49,210 nucleotides of DNA from Shewanella aestuarii. GTDB taxonomy: Bacteria; Pseudomonadota; Gammaproteobacteria; Enterobacterales; Shewanellaceae. The position numbers and the translations under genes are program-made. The first letter of the stretch is position 1; the number at the start of each line of letters is the position of its first letter. Below are positions 15,951-25,808 of this stretch, in pieces. The notes beneath the pieces are model-generated. The model was given only the letters and a program-made list of their open reading frames with translations, was not told the DNA's origin and did not search any database. Where the stretch lies: positions 3,980,001-4,029,210 of the forward strand of contig NZ_CP050313.1 in the NCBI RefSeq assembly GCF_011765625.1, read 5' to 3'.

Positions 15951-16312
15951 GTGCTTGGCAAAAGGCTAATGCTAACCCAATCCACTAAGCATCTAATTTT
16001 TGTTATGTTTTACAAGTACCATGCCACAACAAAAATAACACTAATTTTTTACACCTCATACCACTCGGTAACAACGCAAGGCTGTAAAAGTAGAACACCA
16101 GCAACCAAGCTGGTCTTGCAACCTATAAATCGGCAAATATCAAAAAAGATAATCACAGCTTCATCGATATCATTATTTTTTCGGTTTTTATGTGTAAAAC
16201 ACGCTATGATCTCAACCTCATACAATATGATTTTTAAGCAATGCTGCCATCGATATTCGACATTATGGACTCAGCGTTACTTAACACTTTTTCAACTACA
16301 TTAGGCAACACC
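15951..16312. other. Intergenic stretch between the YkvI-like gene and rlmI
   Basis: About 360 bp, AT-rich, with stop codons in all frames and no recognisable gene remnant. It must hold the divergent promoters for the YkvI-like gene and rlmI. A weak -10 (TATGAT, about 16205) is visible for rlmI but has no good -35. Confidence 0.5.
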
Positions 16313-17506
16313 ATGGCGATCAGAATTAAACTCAAACCTAAACGCGAACGTTCATTAGAACGACGTCATCCTTGGGTATTTTCCAACGGTATACACAACG
16401 TTAATGGAGGTACACCAAAGGCAGGTGATACTGTTGAGGTTGTTGGCCACGATGGCCGTTGGTTAGCCCGCGGAGCTTGGTCGCCAGAGTCGCAAATTCA
16501 GGTTCGCGTATGGACCTTCGATAAAGAAGAAACGATCGACGCAGACTTTTTTGCCCGCCGCATTCAAAGAGCTCAAGCTGGACGAGAAGATCTGATCCAT
16601 GAACAGGGCCTAACAGGTTATCGTTTAATTGCTGCCGAATCGGATGGTTTACCAGGTATCACCATTGACCGTTATGCCAACGTATTAGTGTGCCAATTAC
16701 TTAGTGCAGGCGCAGAAAAATGGCGCGATACCATTGTTGAGCAATTAGCCATTCAATTTCCTGATTGCGCTATTTATGAACGCTCAGATGTTGATTCACG
16801 TAAAAAAGAAGGCTTACAGCCTGTCACGGGATTGCTGCATGGCGAGTTACCACCAATGCCAGTTATCATTGAAGAAAACGGCATAAAAATCGCGGTTGAT
16901 GTGGTTAAAGGCCATAAAACCGGTTTTTACTTAGACCAACGTGATAACCGCGCCATAGCAGCCCGTTTTGTAAAAGGAAAATCGGTCCTAAACTGTTTTT
17001 GCTACACCGGCACCTTTGGTTTGTACGCAGCCAAAGCGGGTGCTGCCAGCATCGAAAACGTCGATGTCTCATCATTAGCGCTACAAACTGCCCGCGACAA
17101 TATGGCGATAAATGACTTAAACGACGACCATGTTCACTACCACGAAGCCGATGTGTTCAAACTATTAAGACAATATCGAGACGAGGGTAAGACCTTTGAT
17201 GTTATCGTGTTAGACCCACCTAAGTTTGCCGATAATAAAGCGCAATTAGATGGCGCTTGTCGTGGTTACAAAGACATCAACATGATCGCCATGCAGTTAC
17301 TCAAACCCGGTGGGATTTTATTAACCTTCTCATGTTCGGGTTTAATGCAGTCAGACCTATTCCAAAAAGTGGTTGCCGACGCCGCATTAGATGCCAAGCG
17401 CGAAGTACAGTTTGTTGAACGTATGCACCAAGCAAGCGATCACCCAATTAGCAGCGCATTTCCTGAAGGGTATTACCTGAAAGGCTTGGTTGCCAGAGTG
17501 TGGTAA
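16313..17506 (+). CDS. rlmI: 23S rRNA m5C1962 methyltransferase RlmI
   Basis: A 397-residue SAM-dependent methyltransferase that makes 5-methylcytosine 1962 in 23S rRNA. It starts [20 protein letters not shown]; the N-terminal [11 protein letters not shown] and following residues to about 75 are the PUA RNA-binding domain. The Rossmann methyltransferase domain contains [18 protein letters not shown] (SAM binding), [10 protein letters not shown] (catalytic DPP) and LTFSCSG with the catalytic cysteine. The ATG at 16313 was chosen because upstream in-frame codons (from 16241) add 24 residues unlike the family, and the resulting length is standard. Confidence 0.93.
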   Translation: MAIRIKLKPKRERSLERRHPWVFSNGIHNVNGGTPKAGDTVEVVGHDGRWLARGAWSPESQIQVRVWTFDKEETIDADFFARRIQRAQAGREDLIHEQGLTGYRLIAAESDGLPGITIDRYANVLVCQLLSAGAEKWRDTIVEQLAIQFPDCAIYERSDVDSRKKEGLQPVTGLLHGELPPMPVIIEENGIKIAVDVVKGHKTGFYLDQRDNRAIAARFVKGKSVLNCFCYTGTFGLYAAKAGAASIENVDVSSLALQTARDNMAINDLNDDHVHYHEADVFKLLRQYRDEGKTFDVIVLDPPKFADNKAQLDGACRGYKDINMIAMQLLKPGGILLTFSCSGLMQSDLFQKVVADAALDAKREVQFVERMHQASDHPISSAFPEGYYLKGLVARVW

Positions 17507-17528
17507 TGTTTTGCTGATTTAGCGACTT

Positions 17529-17555
17529 AAAAGGGAACTTTATGTTCCCTTTTTA
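17529..17555 (+). terminator. Intrinsic terminator of rlmI
   Basis: The perfect stem AAAAGGGAAC / GTTCCCTTTT with a 5-nt loop runs into TTTTATT, beginning 23 bp after the rlmI stop. Confidence 0.88.
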
Positions 17556-17597
17556 TTAAGCGTTTATTCGCAAACCTATGATAAGCCCCTTGGTATA

Positions 17598-17768
17598 AAT
17601 CATACGTACTCAATTAACAAAACACTTAGCTTCAACCCAATCAATTGCCTGCGCTTGCTTGTGTACAAGTTCGACTTTGACATGCTGCAAGTTCGTCCTC
17701 AAGTATCCGATGTTCAAAGCCGCGCTGATACCCGAAACTTTGTTTATACCGCTGTAATAAAAGCTTAA
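17598..17768 (+). pseudogene. Possible C-terminal fragment of an outer-membrane protein
   Basis: A frame without a start reads INHTYSINKTLSFNP, LRLLVYKFDFD, LQVRPQVSD and ADTRNFVYTAVIKA, ending at TAA 17766-17768. Alternating polar and hydrophobic residues and a short terminal strand resemble the last strands of a beta-barrel porin. I could not assign a family, and the fragment could be coincidental. The gap between the rlmI terminator and the haemoglobin gene otherwise holds nothing I recognise. Confidence 0.25.
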
Positions 17769-17879
17769 AACTAATCAAACTTGACCAACTATTTATCTTG
17801 CTAAAAACCTAATAGCACCTATACTCAAGATTACGAATAAGTTCCTTAATTAATATTTATCAAAAAACAAGGTAATAAG

Positions 17880-18248
17880 ATGAATAAAGCACTATTTGAA
17901 CGTATCGGTGGTGAAGCAGCAGTGAATGCCGCTGTAGATATCTTTTATCGCAAAGTGTTGAGCGATGACTCTATTAAGCATTTTTTTGATACCACCGACA
18001 TGGTAGCTCAACACGCGAAGCAAAAATCCTTTCTAACGATGGCATTTGGTGGTCCTAACCACTATACAGGACTGGACATGAGAAAAGCACATGCGCCTTT
18101 AGTAGCAAAAGGCTTAAATGAAGAGCATTTCAATGCTGTTGCAGGACATTTACAAGCAACTTTAGAAGAACTAAACGTTTCTGAAGATCTAATTGGTGAA
18201 GTGATGGCCATTGCCGGCAGTACCCATGATGACGTTTTAAATCTTTAG
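17880..18248 (+). CDS. Group I truncated haemoglobin
   Basis: A 122-residue 2-on-2 globin. It begins MNKALFERIGGEAAVNAAVD. Phe22-Tyr23 are at the B9/B10 positions, where Tyr B10 stabilises bound ligand. MAFGGPNHYTGLDM is the typical E-F turn, and His71 in MRKAHAPLV is the proximal F8 haem ligand. Group I members bind O2 and NO and often oxidise NO to nitrate when a reductase is supplied. The next gene, 20 bp downstream, encodes just such a ferredoxin-reductase, so an NO- or oxygen-handling pair is likely. An AAGGTAATAAG ribosome-binding region precedes the ATG. Confidence 0.93.
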   Translation: MNKALFERIGGEAAVNAAVDIFYRKVLSDDSIKHFFDTTDMVAQHAKQKSFLTMAFGGPNHYTGLDMRKAHAPLVAKGLNEEHFNAVAGHLQATLEELNVSEDLIGEVMAIAGSTHDDVLNL

Positions 18249-18268
18249 AATGGGTAACATCATACCTT

Positions 18269-19258
18269 ATGTCCAACATTCACATTGAGGGTAAACAATA
18301 CACCTCCCTTGACAATGAAAGTGTTCTTGACGCTTTGCTTCGTCAAGGAGTGAATGTTCCTCACTCTTGTAAGTCAGGAAATTGTTTAACATGCATGCTA
18401 AAAACTGACTCATTAGACTTACCAGAAAACTGCATAAGTAAATTACCATCTAACCTTCATCAACAAGGCTACTTCTTACCTTGCATTTGCATAACGAACA
18501 CCACTATTAATATTTTACCAAACAATAATAATGAGTTGTTTTATTCCGTTAGGGTTGTTGAATACATAAAATACAATCAAGATGTTTGCTGTATTCGCTT
18601 AGAAAGACCTGAAGGATTTGCCTACAAAACAGGTCAGATTATAAATATCGCAATCCCCAACGAAAATAGACTTATACGCAGTTATTCAATAGCATCACAA
18701 CCGCAACGAGACGCCTATATTGAAGTTCATGTCAGAAGAAAACTCGGTGGAGCATTTAGCAATTGGCTAAATGACAATCTTAAAATTGGCGATACATTAA
18801 AAATTCAAGGCCCTCAAGGTAATTTTATTTACTCAAGTCCACCACAAAGAAAGTTATTATTGATTGGTACTGGTACGGGTATTTCACCACTCTATGGGAT
18901 TATCTCTGAAGCCTTATACTGTAATCATACCGGTGAAATTCATATATTTTATGGTAGCCACAATCATACTGGCTTATACCTTCAACAAAAGTTGCAATCT
19001 TTAGTTGATGAAAACGCCAACATTTATCTAACCTGCACCTTATCAGGGAAGGACAAACAAACCATTCAAGAGGAAGATAAGATAACTCCTGGCAGAGCCA
19101 ATGATATTGCACTTAAAACGATTAAAGACCTCAATCAATTTGATATTTACTTGTGTGGCAACCCAGGTATGGTGAAAGCAACACAAATGCAAACTTATTT
19201 AGCTGGCGCATTAATGTCACAAATTTTTATAGATGCTTTTGAGTATAAAGGTACCTAA
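18269..19258 (+). CDS. Ferredoxin-NAD(P)H reductase fusion, probable electron donor to the truncated haemoglobin
   Basis: A 329-residue electron-transfer protein with an N-terminal plant-type [2Fe-2S] ferredoxin domain (residues about 3-80; ligands C34, C39, C42 and C72 in CKSGNCLTC and LPC). A ferredoxin-reductase module follows: FAD-binding RSYSIAS (137-143), nicotinamide-binding GTGTGISPLYG (about 200-210) and the C-terminal YLCGNPGMV. This order is that of CDP-6-deoxy-glucoseen reductase and oxygenase reductases. No oxygenase gene is nearby. The only partner is the haemoglobin gene immediately upstream, which suggests it rereduces that globin using NAD(P)H. The cytoplasmic location follows from the lack of a signal peptide. 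Confidence 0.9.
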   Translation: MSNIHIEGKQYTSLDNESVLDALLRQGVNVPHSCKSGNCLTCMLKTDSLDLPENCISKLPSNLHQQGYFLPCICITNTTINILPNNNNELFYSVRVVEYIKYNQDVCCIRLERPEGFAYKTGQIINIAIPNENRLIRSYSIASQPQRDAYIEVHVRRKLGGAFSNWLNDNLKIGDTLKIQGPQGNFIYSSPPQRKLLLIGTGTGISPLYGIISEALYCNHTGEIHIFYGSHNHTGLYLQQKLQSLVDENANIYLTCTLSGKDKQTIQEEDKITPGRANDIALKTIKDLNQFDIYLCGNPGMVKATQMQTYLAGALMSQIFIDAFEYKGT

Positions 19259-19418
19259 TAATTACATTTTTAAAAACCATAATTAATCAGGAACAAAACC
19301 ACCTAATACAGCAAACCAAACCGGTTTAAGTTTGATCAGTCCCGTCCTATATTCAACATAAACTATCTTCATCTGGCTTATCAGTTCTGTAAAATCTAGC
19401 ATATTGGCTTTTTTCAAA

Positions 19419-20486
19419 TTACACGTGTGGTAAACAGCGATTTCTACCTGCTCTTTTGGCTTCATACAAATATTTATCGGCAAGACTAATTAAGTTATCT
19501 AAACTCATAATGCCTCTATGCTCTTGAATACCAATACTAATCGTTACGCTAATATCATGGTCCATAAGGCTCACTTGGTGTTGTGCAACAGCTGTTCTAA
19601 TCCTCTCTGCAATGTCGTAAGCCTCATTTATATTGGTATCAGGCAAGATAAATAAAAACTCTTCACCGCCCCAACGAGAAACATAGTCAGTGTCTCTTAG
19701 CAACTTGGTAAACACATTAGCCGTTTCAACCAAAACCTTATCACCAATATTGTGGCCATACTTATCGTTAACTTGCTTGAAAAAGTCGATGTCGCACAAT
19801 AGCACTGAAAATGTAGCACCTGATTTTGCCTTTAAAACATGATCATCCAATATAATTTCTGCACTACGGCGATTGCGAAGTCCAGTTAACTCATCAAAGT
19901 GAGCCAAATAATTCAGCTTGTTATTTAGCGCTAATGCACTGTTATACAGTCCTGTTCTTGAGTATTCATAAAGCGCAGATAAAAAACTAATAGTTAAAAA
20001 TGAATAAATAATTCGAAGTTTAAATTCAATGGGATACAGCGCCTGCTGTTCGATTATATTGGGGCTAAACATGATAAATGCGGCAATAGAGACAAATATA
20101 CTAATATTAATTAACCCTTTGCGTAAGCCATGAATATACACAGTGACAGGAGGTACAATGGATATCCATAATGGCCCAGTATTCGCGACACCACCAGTTA
20201 AGATAAGATAAAACATGAGTATATATAGGGAATAGGTAATAATAATTGAGCTGACATGGCTGTGATTGCGCCATTTCACAAGGTAAAAAGCAAAAAAGAA
20301 TATGCTGCTTGAGCCAAAAAGGCTCAATGCCAGGGTCCAACTTTGGTTATATACAGCAAACAAGGCCATTAGCCCGGTAATGGTCATACCCACGAGCGAA
20401 AATAATGCGATCACTTTAGTTTGCTGTAACTCTCCTAAACTTTGCAGTTTAGTGCTAACTGGCTCTTTCAATTCGATTCCCTTCAT
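19419..20486 (-). CDS. Membrane-bound diguanylate cyclase (GGDEF)
   Basis: A 355-residue diguanylate cyclase. Five or six membrane helices span about 23-175 and resemble an MHYT/7TM-like sensor, but I cannot name the type. The GGDEF domain follows at about 190-350, opening with FDELTGLRNRRSAE. The catalytic signature is GGEEF (273-277). RDTD (264-267), five residues before it, is the product-inhibition I-site. So an active, feedback-inhibited c-di-GMP synthase is expected. It has no partner gene and converges with the ferredoxin-reductase gene across a 160-bp gap that contains nothing recognisable. Confidence 0.92.
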   Translation of the reverse strand: MKGIELKEPVSTKLQSLGELQQTKVIALFSLVGMTITGLMALFAVYNQSWTLALSLFGSSSIFFFAFYLVKWRNHSHVSSIIITYSLYILMFYLILTGGVANTGPLWISIVPPVTVYIHGLRKGLINISIFVSIAAFIMFSPNIIEQQALYPIEFKLRIIYSFLTISFLSALYEYSRTGLYNSALALNNKLNYLAHFDELTGLRNRRSAEIILDDHVLKAKSGATFSVLLCDIDFFKQVNDKYGHNIGDKVLVETANVFTKLLRDTDYVSRWGGEEFLFILPDTNINEAYDIAERIRTAVAQHQVSLMDHDISVTISIGIQEHRGIMSLDNLISLADKYLYEAKRAGRNRCLPHV

Positions 20487-20589
20487 TTTTAACGTGCAAT
20501 TATCTTACTTCACTCAACTCACTCTTACCTTTATACGCTTAACCTAGCTGATTTCTAGCTTTTTAAAAGCATTTTTATGACAAATGACC

Positions 20590-20630
20590 AAAAAAAAAAA
20601 GTCCAGTATGTAGAGAATCTACACTACTGG
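20590..20630 (-). terminator. Intrinsic terminator of glmS
   Basis: The minus strand reads CCAGTAGTGTAGATTC, TCTACATACTGG and then a run of T. The imperfect stem lies between 20603 and 20630, and the T-tract corresponds to the A-run at 20590-20600. It is 43 bp past the glmS stop. Confidence 0.85.
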
Positions 20631-20672
20631 ATAATAAATAACAATCAAAACAAAATCAACGACTTACACAAA

Positions 20673-22502
20673 TCATTCAACTGTAACTGATTTGGCAAGA
20701 TTACGTGGTTGGTCAACATCTGTACCTTTAATTAATGCTACATGATATGACAATAACTGCAGTGGAATGGTGTAAATCAGTGGTGCCATAAACTCATCGC
20801 AATGCGGAACAGGGATCACTTTCATGGTGTCATCTGACTCAAATTCGGCATCTTTGTCAGCAAACACATACATTAACCCGCCACGGGCACGAACTTCTTC
20901 AACGTTTGATTTAAGCTTTTCAAGTAACTCATTGTTGGGTGCAACAACAATTACCGGCATATCGGCATCAATAAGTGCAAGAGGGCCATGTTTTAGTTCA
21001 CCAGAAGCATAGGCTTCAGCATGGATATATGAAATTTCTTTCAGTTTTAGCGCGCCTTCCATTGCGATTGGGTATTGATCGCCACGGCCTAGGAATAATG
21101 CATGGTGCTTGTCGGCAAAGTCTTCAGCGAGCTCAGCAATGGCATCATCTAAACCCAAGGCTTGTTCAACTTTAGCTGGCATGGATTGTAAGCTTTGGGT
21201 GATAGCCGCTTGCATTTCTTCGCTCATGCCGTTGTGACGACCAATTGCAGTGGTTAGCATTAATAAACCAGCCAATTGAACCGTAAAGGCTTTGGTTGAT
21301 GCCACGCCAATTTCAGCGCCCGCTTTCATCATGTACGCCATGTCAGACTCACGCACTAACGATGAACCCGCTGAGTTACAGATGGTTAAAGTGGCTTTAT
21401 AACCCATGTATTTGGCTAAACGCAGTGCCGCTAGGGTATCTGCTGTTTCACCCGATTGTGAAATTGTCACTAACAAGCTATTTGGGAATAGGTGCGACTT
21501 GCGGTAACGGAACTCAGAAGCAATTTCAACGTTACACGATACGCCAGCCCAGTCTTCTAACCAGTAGCGCGCTGCCATACCCGCATGGTAACTGGTACCA
21601 CAGGCAATAATTTGTACGTGCTTAATGTCTTTTAAAAATTCAGCGGCGTTGTCGCCAAAGGCGGAATCTAGTACTTTACCACCAGCGATACGGCCTTCTA
21701 AAGTGTGAGCTATTGCAGTTGGCTGCTCGTAGATTTCTTTAAGCATGTAGTGACGGTATTCACCTTTGTCACCCGCATCATGAGTGACTTCAGATTCTTT
21801 CACTTCACGCTTAACTGGATTGCCGTTAACATCAAAAATGTTCACTTCACGACGAGTGACTTCTGCGACATCACCTTCTTCTAAAAAAGCGAATGAACGA
21901 GTAACAGGTAACAAGGCCAGTTGATCTGAGGCAACAAAGTTTTCGCCTAAACCAAAACCAATCACCAATGGGCTGCCGCTACGAGCGACAACCATGCGTG
22001 AACTGTCGCGGCGGTCGATAACCACAGTGCCGTATGCACCTTCTAGTTGTTTTACTGTGGCTTGTACTGCGGTCAATAAATTATCAGCGGTTTTAAGCTC
22101 GTGCTGTACTAAATGACAAATGACTTCTGTGTCGGTGTCTGATGCAAACACATAGCCCAAGCTTTTAAGTTTTTCACGCAGCTTGTTGTGATTTTCAATA
22201 ATACCGTTATGGACCACGGCAATATCACCCTCAGACACATGCGGGTGAGCATTACGCTCGCTTGGCTCACCGTGGGTTGCCCAACGAGTATGCGCTATAC
22301 CTGTGCCACCAGCGAGTGGCGTTTCATCTAGTGCTGATGATAGCTCTTGCACTTTACCTAAACGGCGGGTGCGGCTTAACTTGTTATTATGAATAACAGC
22401 AACCCCTGCGCTGTCATAACCGCGATATTCTAAGCGACGTAATCCTTCAACTAAAATTTCAGCAACATCCCTTTGCGCTACTGCGCCAACGATTCCACAC
22501 AT
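20673..22502 (-). CDS. glmS: Glutamine-fructose-6-phosphate aminotransferase (isomerising)
   Basis: A 609-residue enzyme making glucosamine-6-phosphate from fructose-6-phosphate and glutamine, the first committed step to UDP-GlcNAc. The N-terminal glutaminase domain starts MCGIVGAV with nucleophile Cys2 and includes [18 protein letters not shown]. Two SIS sugar-isomerase domains follow (about 280-600), with [23 protein letters not shown] and the end [13 protein letters not shown]. The length is standard. It is 35 bp downstream of glmR and has its own terminator. Control by GlmR is probable from context. Confidence 0.98.
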   Translation of the reverse strand: MCGIVGAVAQRDVAEILVEGLRRLEYRGYDSAGVAVIHNNKLSRTRRLGKVQELSSALDETPLAGGTGIAHTRWATHGEPSERNAHPHVSEGDIAVVHNGIIENHNKLREKLKSLGYVFASDTDTEVICHLVQHELKTADNLLTAVQATVKQLEGAYGTVVIDRRDSSRMVVARSGSPLVIGFGLGENFVASDQLALLPVTRSFAFLEEGDVAEVTRREVNIFDVNGNPVKREVKESEVTHDAGDKGEYRHYMLKEIYEQPTAIAHTLEGRIAGGKVLDSAFGDNAAEFLKDIKHVQIIACGTSYHAGMAARYWLEDWAGVSCNVEIASEFRYRKSHLFPNSLLVTISQSGETADTLAALRLAKYMGYKATLTICNSAGSSLVRESDMAYMMKAGAEIGVASTKAFTVQLAGLLMLTTAIGRHNGMSEEMQAAITQSLQSMPAKVEQALGLDDAIAELAEDFADKHHALFLGRGDQYPIAMEGALKLKEISYIHAEAYASGELKHGPLALIDADMPVIVVAPNNELLEKLKSNVEEVRARGGLMYVFADKDAEFESDDTMKVIPVPHCDEFMAPLIYTIPLQLLSYHVALIKGTDVDQPRNLAKSVTVE

Positions 22503-22537
22503 GATGATTTACCTATATAAACAGTTTTAAATTGAAT

Positions 22538-23308
22538 TTATGCAACGTAAGGCGCAAGTAACACTTTTACGCCTTGGTCAGTAATAATTTGTAATGCCTC
22601 GGCTGAGATATGGTCATCGGTGACCAAGACATTTATCTCGCACCAAGGCAGTTCTAAATTGGGAATTCGGCGACCGATTTTTGATGATTCAAGCAATACC
22701 ACGACCTCGCGTGACATTTCGGCCATTACTTTACTCAGTCCGGTTAACTCGTTGAATGTTGTGGTACCACGTTCTAAATCTAAGCCATCAGCACCAATAA
22801 AGAGCTGATCAAAGTTATATGAGCGCAATACCAGTTCGGCAACCTGACCTTGAAATGATTCTGAATGTGGGTCCCATGTGCCACCGGTCATCAATAATGT
22901 CGGTTCATTTTCGAGTTCTTGAATCGCATTTGCTAACTGCAATGAGTTAGTCATTACCACTAAGCCCCGCAGCTCGTTCAACTGCTGTACTATGCCGCAG
23001 GTTGTACTGCCACTATCAATAATAATGCGATTATGATCTTTAATCAGTGCGGCAGCTGTTTTGGCTATGGCTAATTTATTGGGTGCTATTTTAGCGCTAA
23101 ATTGCTGAGAGACTTCGTCGGGTACGGCTATCGCACCACCGTAGCGACGTAACAATAAACCAGTTTTTTCTAAGGTGGCGAGATCCTTTCGAATCGTGAC
23201 TTCAGACGTTTCAAAACGTAAGGATAATTCTTCAACACTGACTTCACCTTGCTGGTTTAGCAGGTTAATTATACTGTGACGACGTTGTTGAGTGTTACGT
23301 TTGTTCAT
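22538..23308 (-). CDS. glmR: DeoR-family regulator, probable controller of glmS
   Basis: A 256-residue DeoR/GlpR-type repressor. The N-terminal helix-turn-helix spans about 5-60 (RRHSIINLLNQQGEVSVEEL, then RFETSEVTIRKDLATLEKTG). The sugar-phosphate-sensing domain spans about 75-245 and contains RIIIDSGSTT and FIGADGLDLERGTTTFNELT. Pseudomonas has a DeoR-type gene called glmR in the same place beside glmS, and the symbol is transferred on that basis. Its start region contains CTTTCGTTTCG (23337-23347, minus strand), resembling part of a GlpR/DeoR operator, so it may regulate itself. The effector is presumably an amino-sugar phosphate. Confidence 0.85.
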   Translation of the reverse strand: MNKRNTQQRRHSIINLLNQQGEVSVEELSLRFETSEVTIRKDLATLEKTGLLLRRYGGAIAVPDEVSQQFSAKIAPNKLAIAKTAAALIKDHNRIIIDSGSTTCGIVQQLNELRGLVVMTNSLQLANAIQELENEPTLLMTGGTWDPHSESFQGQVAELVLRSYNFDQLFIGADGLDLERGTTTFNELTGLSKVMAEMSREVVVLLESSKIGRRIPNLELPWCEINVLVTDDHISAEALQIITDQGVKVLLAPYVA

Positions 23309-23408
23309 ATTGACGCTTATCTTTCACTTAAATTACGAAACGAAAGGTATTTTAGCGCATAATGAAACTTTTTCTAGCAAATTTTATATAAAATAAAACT
23401 TTATAGTA

Positions 23409-23442
23409 CAAAAAAAGCCCCTATTTAAAATATAGGGGCTTA
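23409..23442 (-). terminator. Intrinsic terminator of the TonB-dependent receptor gene
   Basis: The minus strand has AAGCCCCTATATTTTAAATAGGGGCTT followed by T6, which is a stem of about nine to ten base pairs with a U-tract. It lies 73 bp past the receptor stop and ahead of the glmR promoter. Confidence 0.88.
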
Positions 23443-23514
23443 TTAAAGATAATCGTCACTAAAAAGTAAGCGACCAGTTATCAATCAACCTTCATGGTTG
23501 TCGTTTATTAATAG

Positions 23515-25641
23515 TTAGAATTTTGCTTCAAATGCCAAGCTAAAACTACGTCCTTCACCAACGGTAACATCTGTTTCTGATCCACCATCAAGGTAGTCTA
23601 TGTCAAATAAGTTTTTGATATTCATACGGATGCTAATATCATTTCCCATAATCGGCATTGAATAGGCTGCACCTAAATCAAAACGGATATAGTCGTCTTT
23701 TACAATTGAATTACTGGTGTTGGCAAAGCGTTCACCCACATATATTGCCCCAAAGTTAAAGGCTAAATCTTGGGTCATTTCGTAACGCGTCCAAATATTA
23801 GCCGACCACTGTGGCGCATCTACCGGCGTTTTTCCATTTAAACTGTCTTGAGCTGGACGAATATACTCTGCATCTAAATACATCATCGATCCCGTCATAA
23901 ACCATTCATAGCTAAGCTGGCCTTGTGAACCCATTTCAAAACCCCGATGGCGCTGCTCGCCAGATTGAGTCGTGATAGTTTGCTCAGTATTTTCAATCTG
24001 TTCTTTTACTGTGACATTATTTACTGTGATATCAAATACTGCACCGGTCAGTAATAAACGACCATCAAGTAGCTCCCACTTGGTTCCTAGTTCGTACTGC
24101 TCACCGTATTCAGGATCAAGGTTCATTTTATCGTTAAGATCATTAATGTCGTTAACCATGCCTTGTGGTGTGAAACTCTTAGAATAATTAAGGTAAATAC
24201 TTGCACTTGACACTGGAGAATATATCACCCCAAACTTTGGTGAAACGGCATAGCTATTATTCCCCGCACCGTCTTTCTTTTGTTCGTCATAACGCACGCC
24301 AGCCAGCGCTTTCCATGATTCATTAATGGTCATTAAATCTTGAACATAAAAACCGTAATGTTTGTATTCACTTTCAGATTTGGTGTCATCATTTCGATAA
24401 TCTAGTTGAGGGTTTGGTATAGGTTGGTTTGGTAGTACAAGTTGATATCTGTCACCAGACTCTTTTAGCTGGCCATAGTAATAATCAAGCATATTAGCGC
24501 CAATTAGCAATTGGTGTTCTAAATCACCCGTGTGAAAATTACCGGTGAAATCAACATAACCCGTCTTATGCTGCCAGTCATCATATCGGTCAAATGGGCT
24601 AATATGATAACCATCTGTTAGCGGGTCATCACCACATGCTGAACATAAACTAGGAGATGAATCTAAACGCTGACGGTTAAATTGTTGGTCGTTATAACCG
24701 GCTTTTATTTTCCAATCATCAGTTAAGTGATAAGTCAGTTCACCACCTAAATTACTTATGGTGTTATCAATAAACGCCCAAGGCATGTCCCAAATAACAT
24801 CACGTCCACCAATAAGCTTGCCATCAGCATCTAGCCAACCACCACGATCAATCCCAGTTTTGTCTTGAGTATGGTCATATTTAACCGACAACAGCAAATC
24901 ATCAGTAATATCAAACTCAACATTCACATAACCTAACCAACGATCTCGCTCTTGGTTTGAATCATCGCGGTATTCTCGCCAATACTGAGTATCTTGCTTT
25001 ACCAGCACAGTGCGATACCGCAGTGTTTGCGCTTCATTCAAACTGCCACCCGTATCAAGCTGCAAACGAGTAGAGCCGTATTCGTCAATGTCAAAACCCA
25101 AATCGAGCATAGGATCATAACTTGGTTTTTTAGTGACCATGTTAATCAGTCCGCCAGGACCTGATTGACCATACAGCATACTTGATGGCCCTTTTAGCAC
25201 TTCAACTTGCTGCAATGTTTCAATAGGCTGCACATAATGCGACCACTGTTGCTGACCATTAATCAGGAAGCCTGAGCCTGAAGATAATTCAAAACCCCGA
25301 AGGTTAAATACCTGACGATTCCACTTTTCACTGCCACCTGTCACACTGGAGTCGTTCACTAACACTTCAGATAAATTCGTGGCCAATTGCTCGTCTGTAA
25401 TAAAGTCAGGAATGACAGTAACCGATTGAGGAGTATCTAAAATACTTATATCACCACGCATTGCGCCTGAAGCTGTACCTACTTTATAGTCATTGAATTG
25501 TCTACCTTTGACTTCAACGTGTTCGATACCTGAAGAGGAGGTTTGAATAACTTGATTCTGCTCATCTGCAATTGCAGACATTGATAAAATGGCACTTGTG
25601 ATTGCTAGTGACAAACAAGATATTTTTGTTAACATCTTCAC
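23515..25641 (-). CDS. TonB-dependent siderophore receptor
   Basis: A 708-residue outer-membrane receptor for a ferric siderophore. The signal peptide is at 1-25 (cleaved after SAIA). The plug domain covers about 45-170, with TPQSVTVIPDFITDEQ typical of siderophore receptors, LNLRGF-like VFNLRGFELSSG and GPSSMLYGQSGPGGLINMVTKKP. A 22-strand barrel follows and ends in the outer-membrane signature SFSLAFEAKF with a terminal Phe. A Fur-box-like sequence lies about 45 bp upstream of the start. It sits between glmU and glmR and has its own terminator. Siderophore specificity cannot be told from sequence. Confidence 0.93.
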   Translation of the reverse strand: MKMLTKISCLSLAITSAILSMSAIADEQNQVIQTSSSGIEHVEVKGRQFNDYKVGTASGAMRGDISILDTPQSVTVIPDFITDEQLATNLSEVLVNDSSVTGGSEKWNRQVFNLRGFELSSGSGFLINGQQQWSHYVQPIETLQQVEVLKGPSSMLYGQSGPGGLINMVTKKPSYDPMLDLGFDIDEYGSTRLQLDTGGSLNEAQTLRYRTVLVKQDTQYWREYRDDSNQERDRWLGYVNVEFDITDDLLLSVKYDHTQDKTGIDRGGWLDADGKLIGGRDVIWDMPWAFIDNTISNLGGELTYHLTDDWKIKAGYNDQQFNRQRLDSSPSLCSACGDDPLTDGYHISPFDRYDDWQHKTGYVDFTGNFHTGDLEHQLLIGANMLDYYYGQLKESGDRYQLVLPNQPIPNPQLDYRNDDTKSESEYKHYGFYVQDLMTINESWKALAGVRYDEQKKDGAGNNSYAVSPKFGVIYSPVSSASIYLNYSKSFTPQGMVNDINDLNDKMNLDPEYGEQYELGTKWELLDGRLLLTGAVFDITVNNVTVKEQIENTEQTITTQSGEQRHRGFEMGSQGQLSYEWFMTGSMMYLDAEYIRPAQDSLNGKTPVDAPQWSANIWTRYEMTQDLAFNFGAIYVGERFANTSNSIVKDDYIRFDLGAAYSMPIMGNDISIRMNIKNLFDIDYLDGGSETDVTVGEGRSFSLAFEAKF

Positions 25642-25683
25642 CCCTAAAGTTTCGCAATTGTGTATTTATGTGGCGCAATTATA

Positions 25684-25703
25684 AATGAGAATGATTATTA
25701 TTA
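25684..25703. promoter_or_regulatory. Fur-box-like operator upstream of the siderophore receptor
   Basis: ATGAGAATGATTATTATTAA matches the 7-1-7 Fur consensus TGATAATnATTATCA at 13 of 15 positions. It lies upstream of the TonB receptor start, in the expected place for iron-dependent repression. Confidence 0.7.
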
Positions 25704-25742
25704 AAGTTTATTTACGTTAAGTTTACCTTTGTATTTTTTATG

Positions 25743-25776
25743 TAAAAAAAACGACAAGCTGTTACGCTTGTCGTTC
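25743..25776 (-). terminator. Intrinsic terminator of glmU
   Basis: The stem AACGACAAGC / GCTTGTCGTT (25750-25759 and 25766-25775) on the minus strand is followed by a T7 run. It lies 33 bp past the glmU stop. Confidence 0.9.
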
Positions 25777-25808
25777 ATTTAAGAGCATTATTAGTATTTA
25801 AGCTGTGG

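Noticed and set aside
19259..19418. Small frame in the gap after the ferredoxin-reductase gene (19283-19483)
   Set aside because: It overlaps the end of the diguanylate cyclase gene in another frame and has no supporting features.
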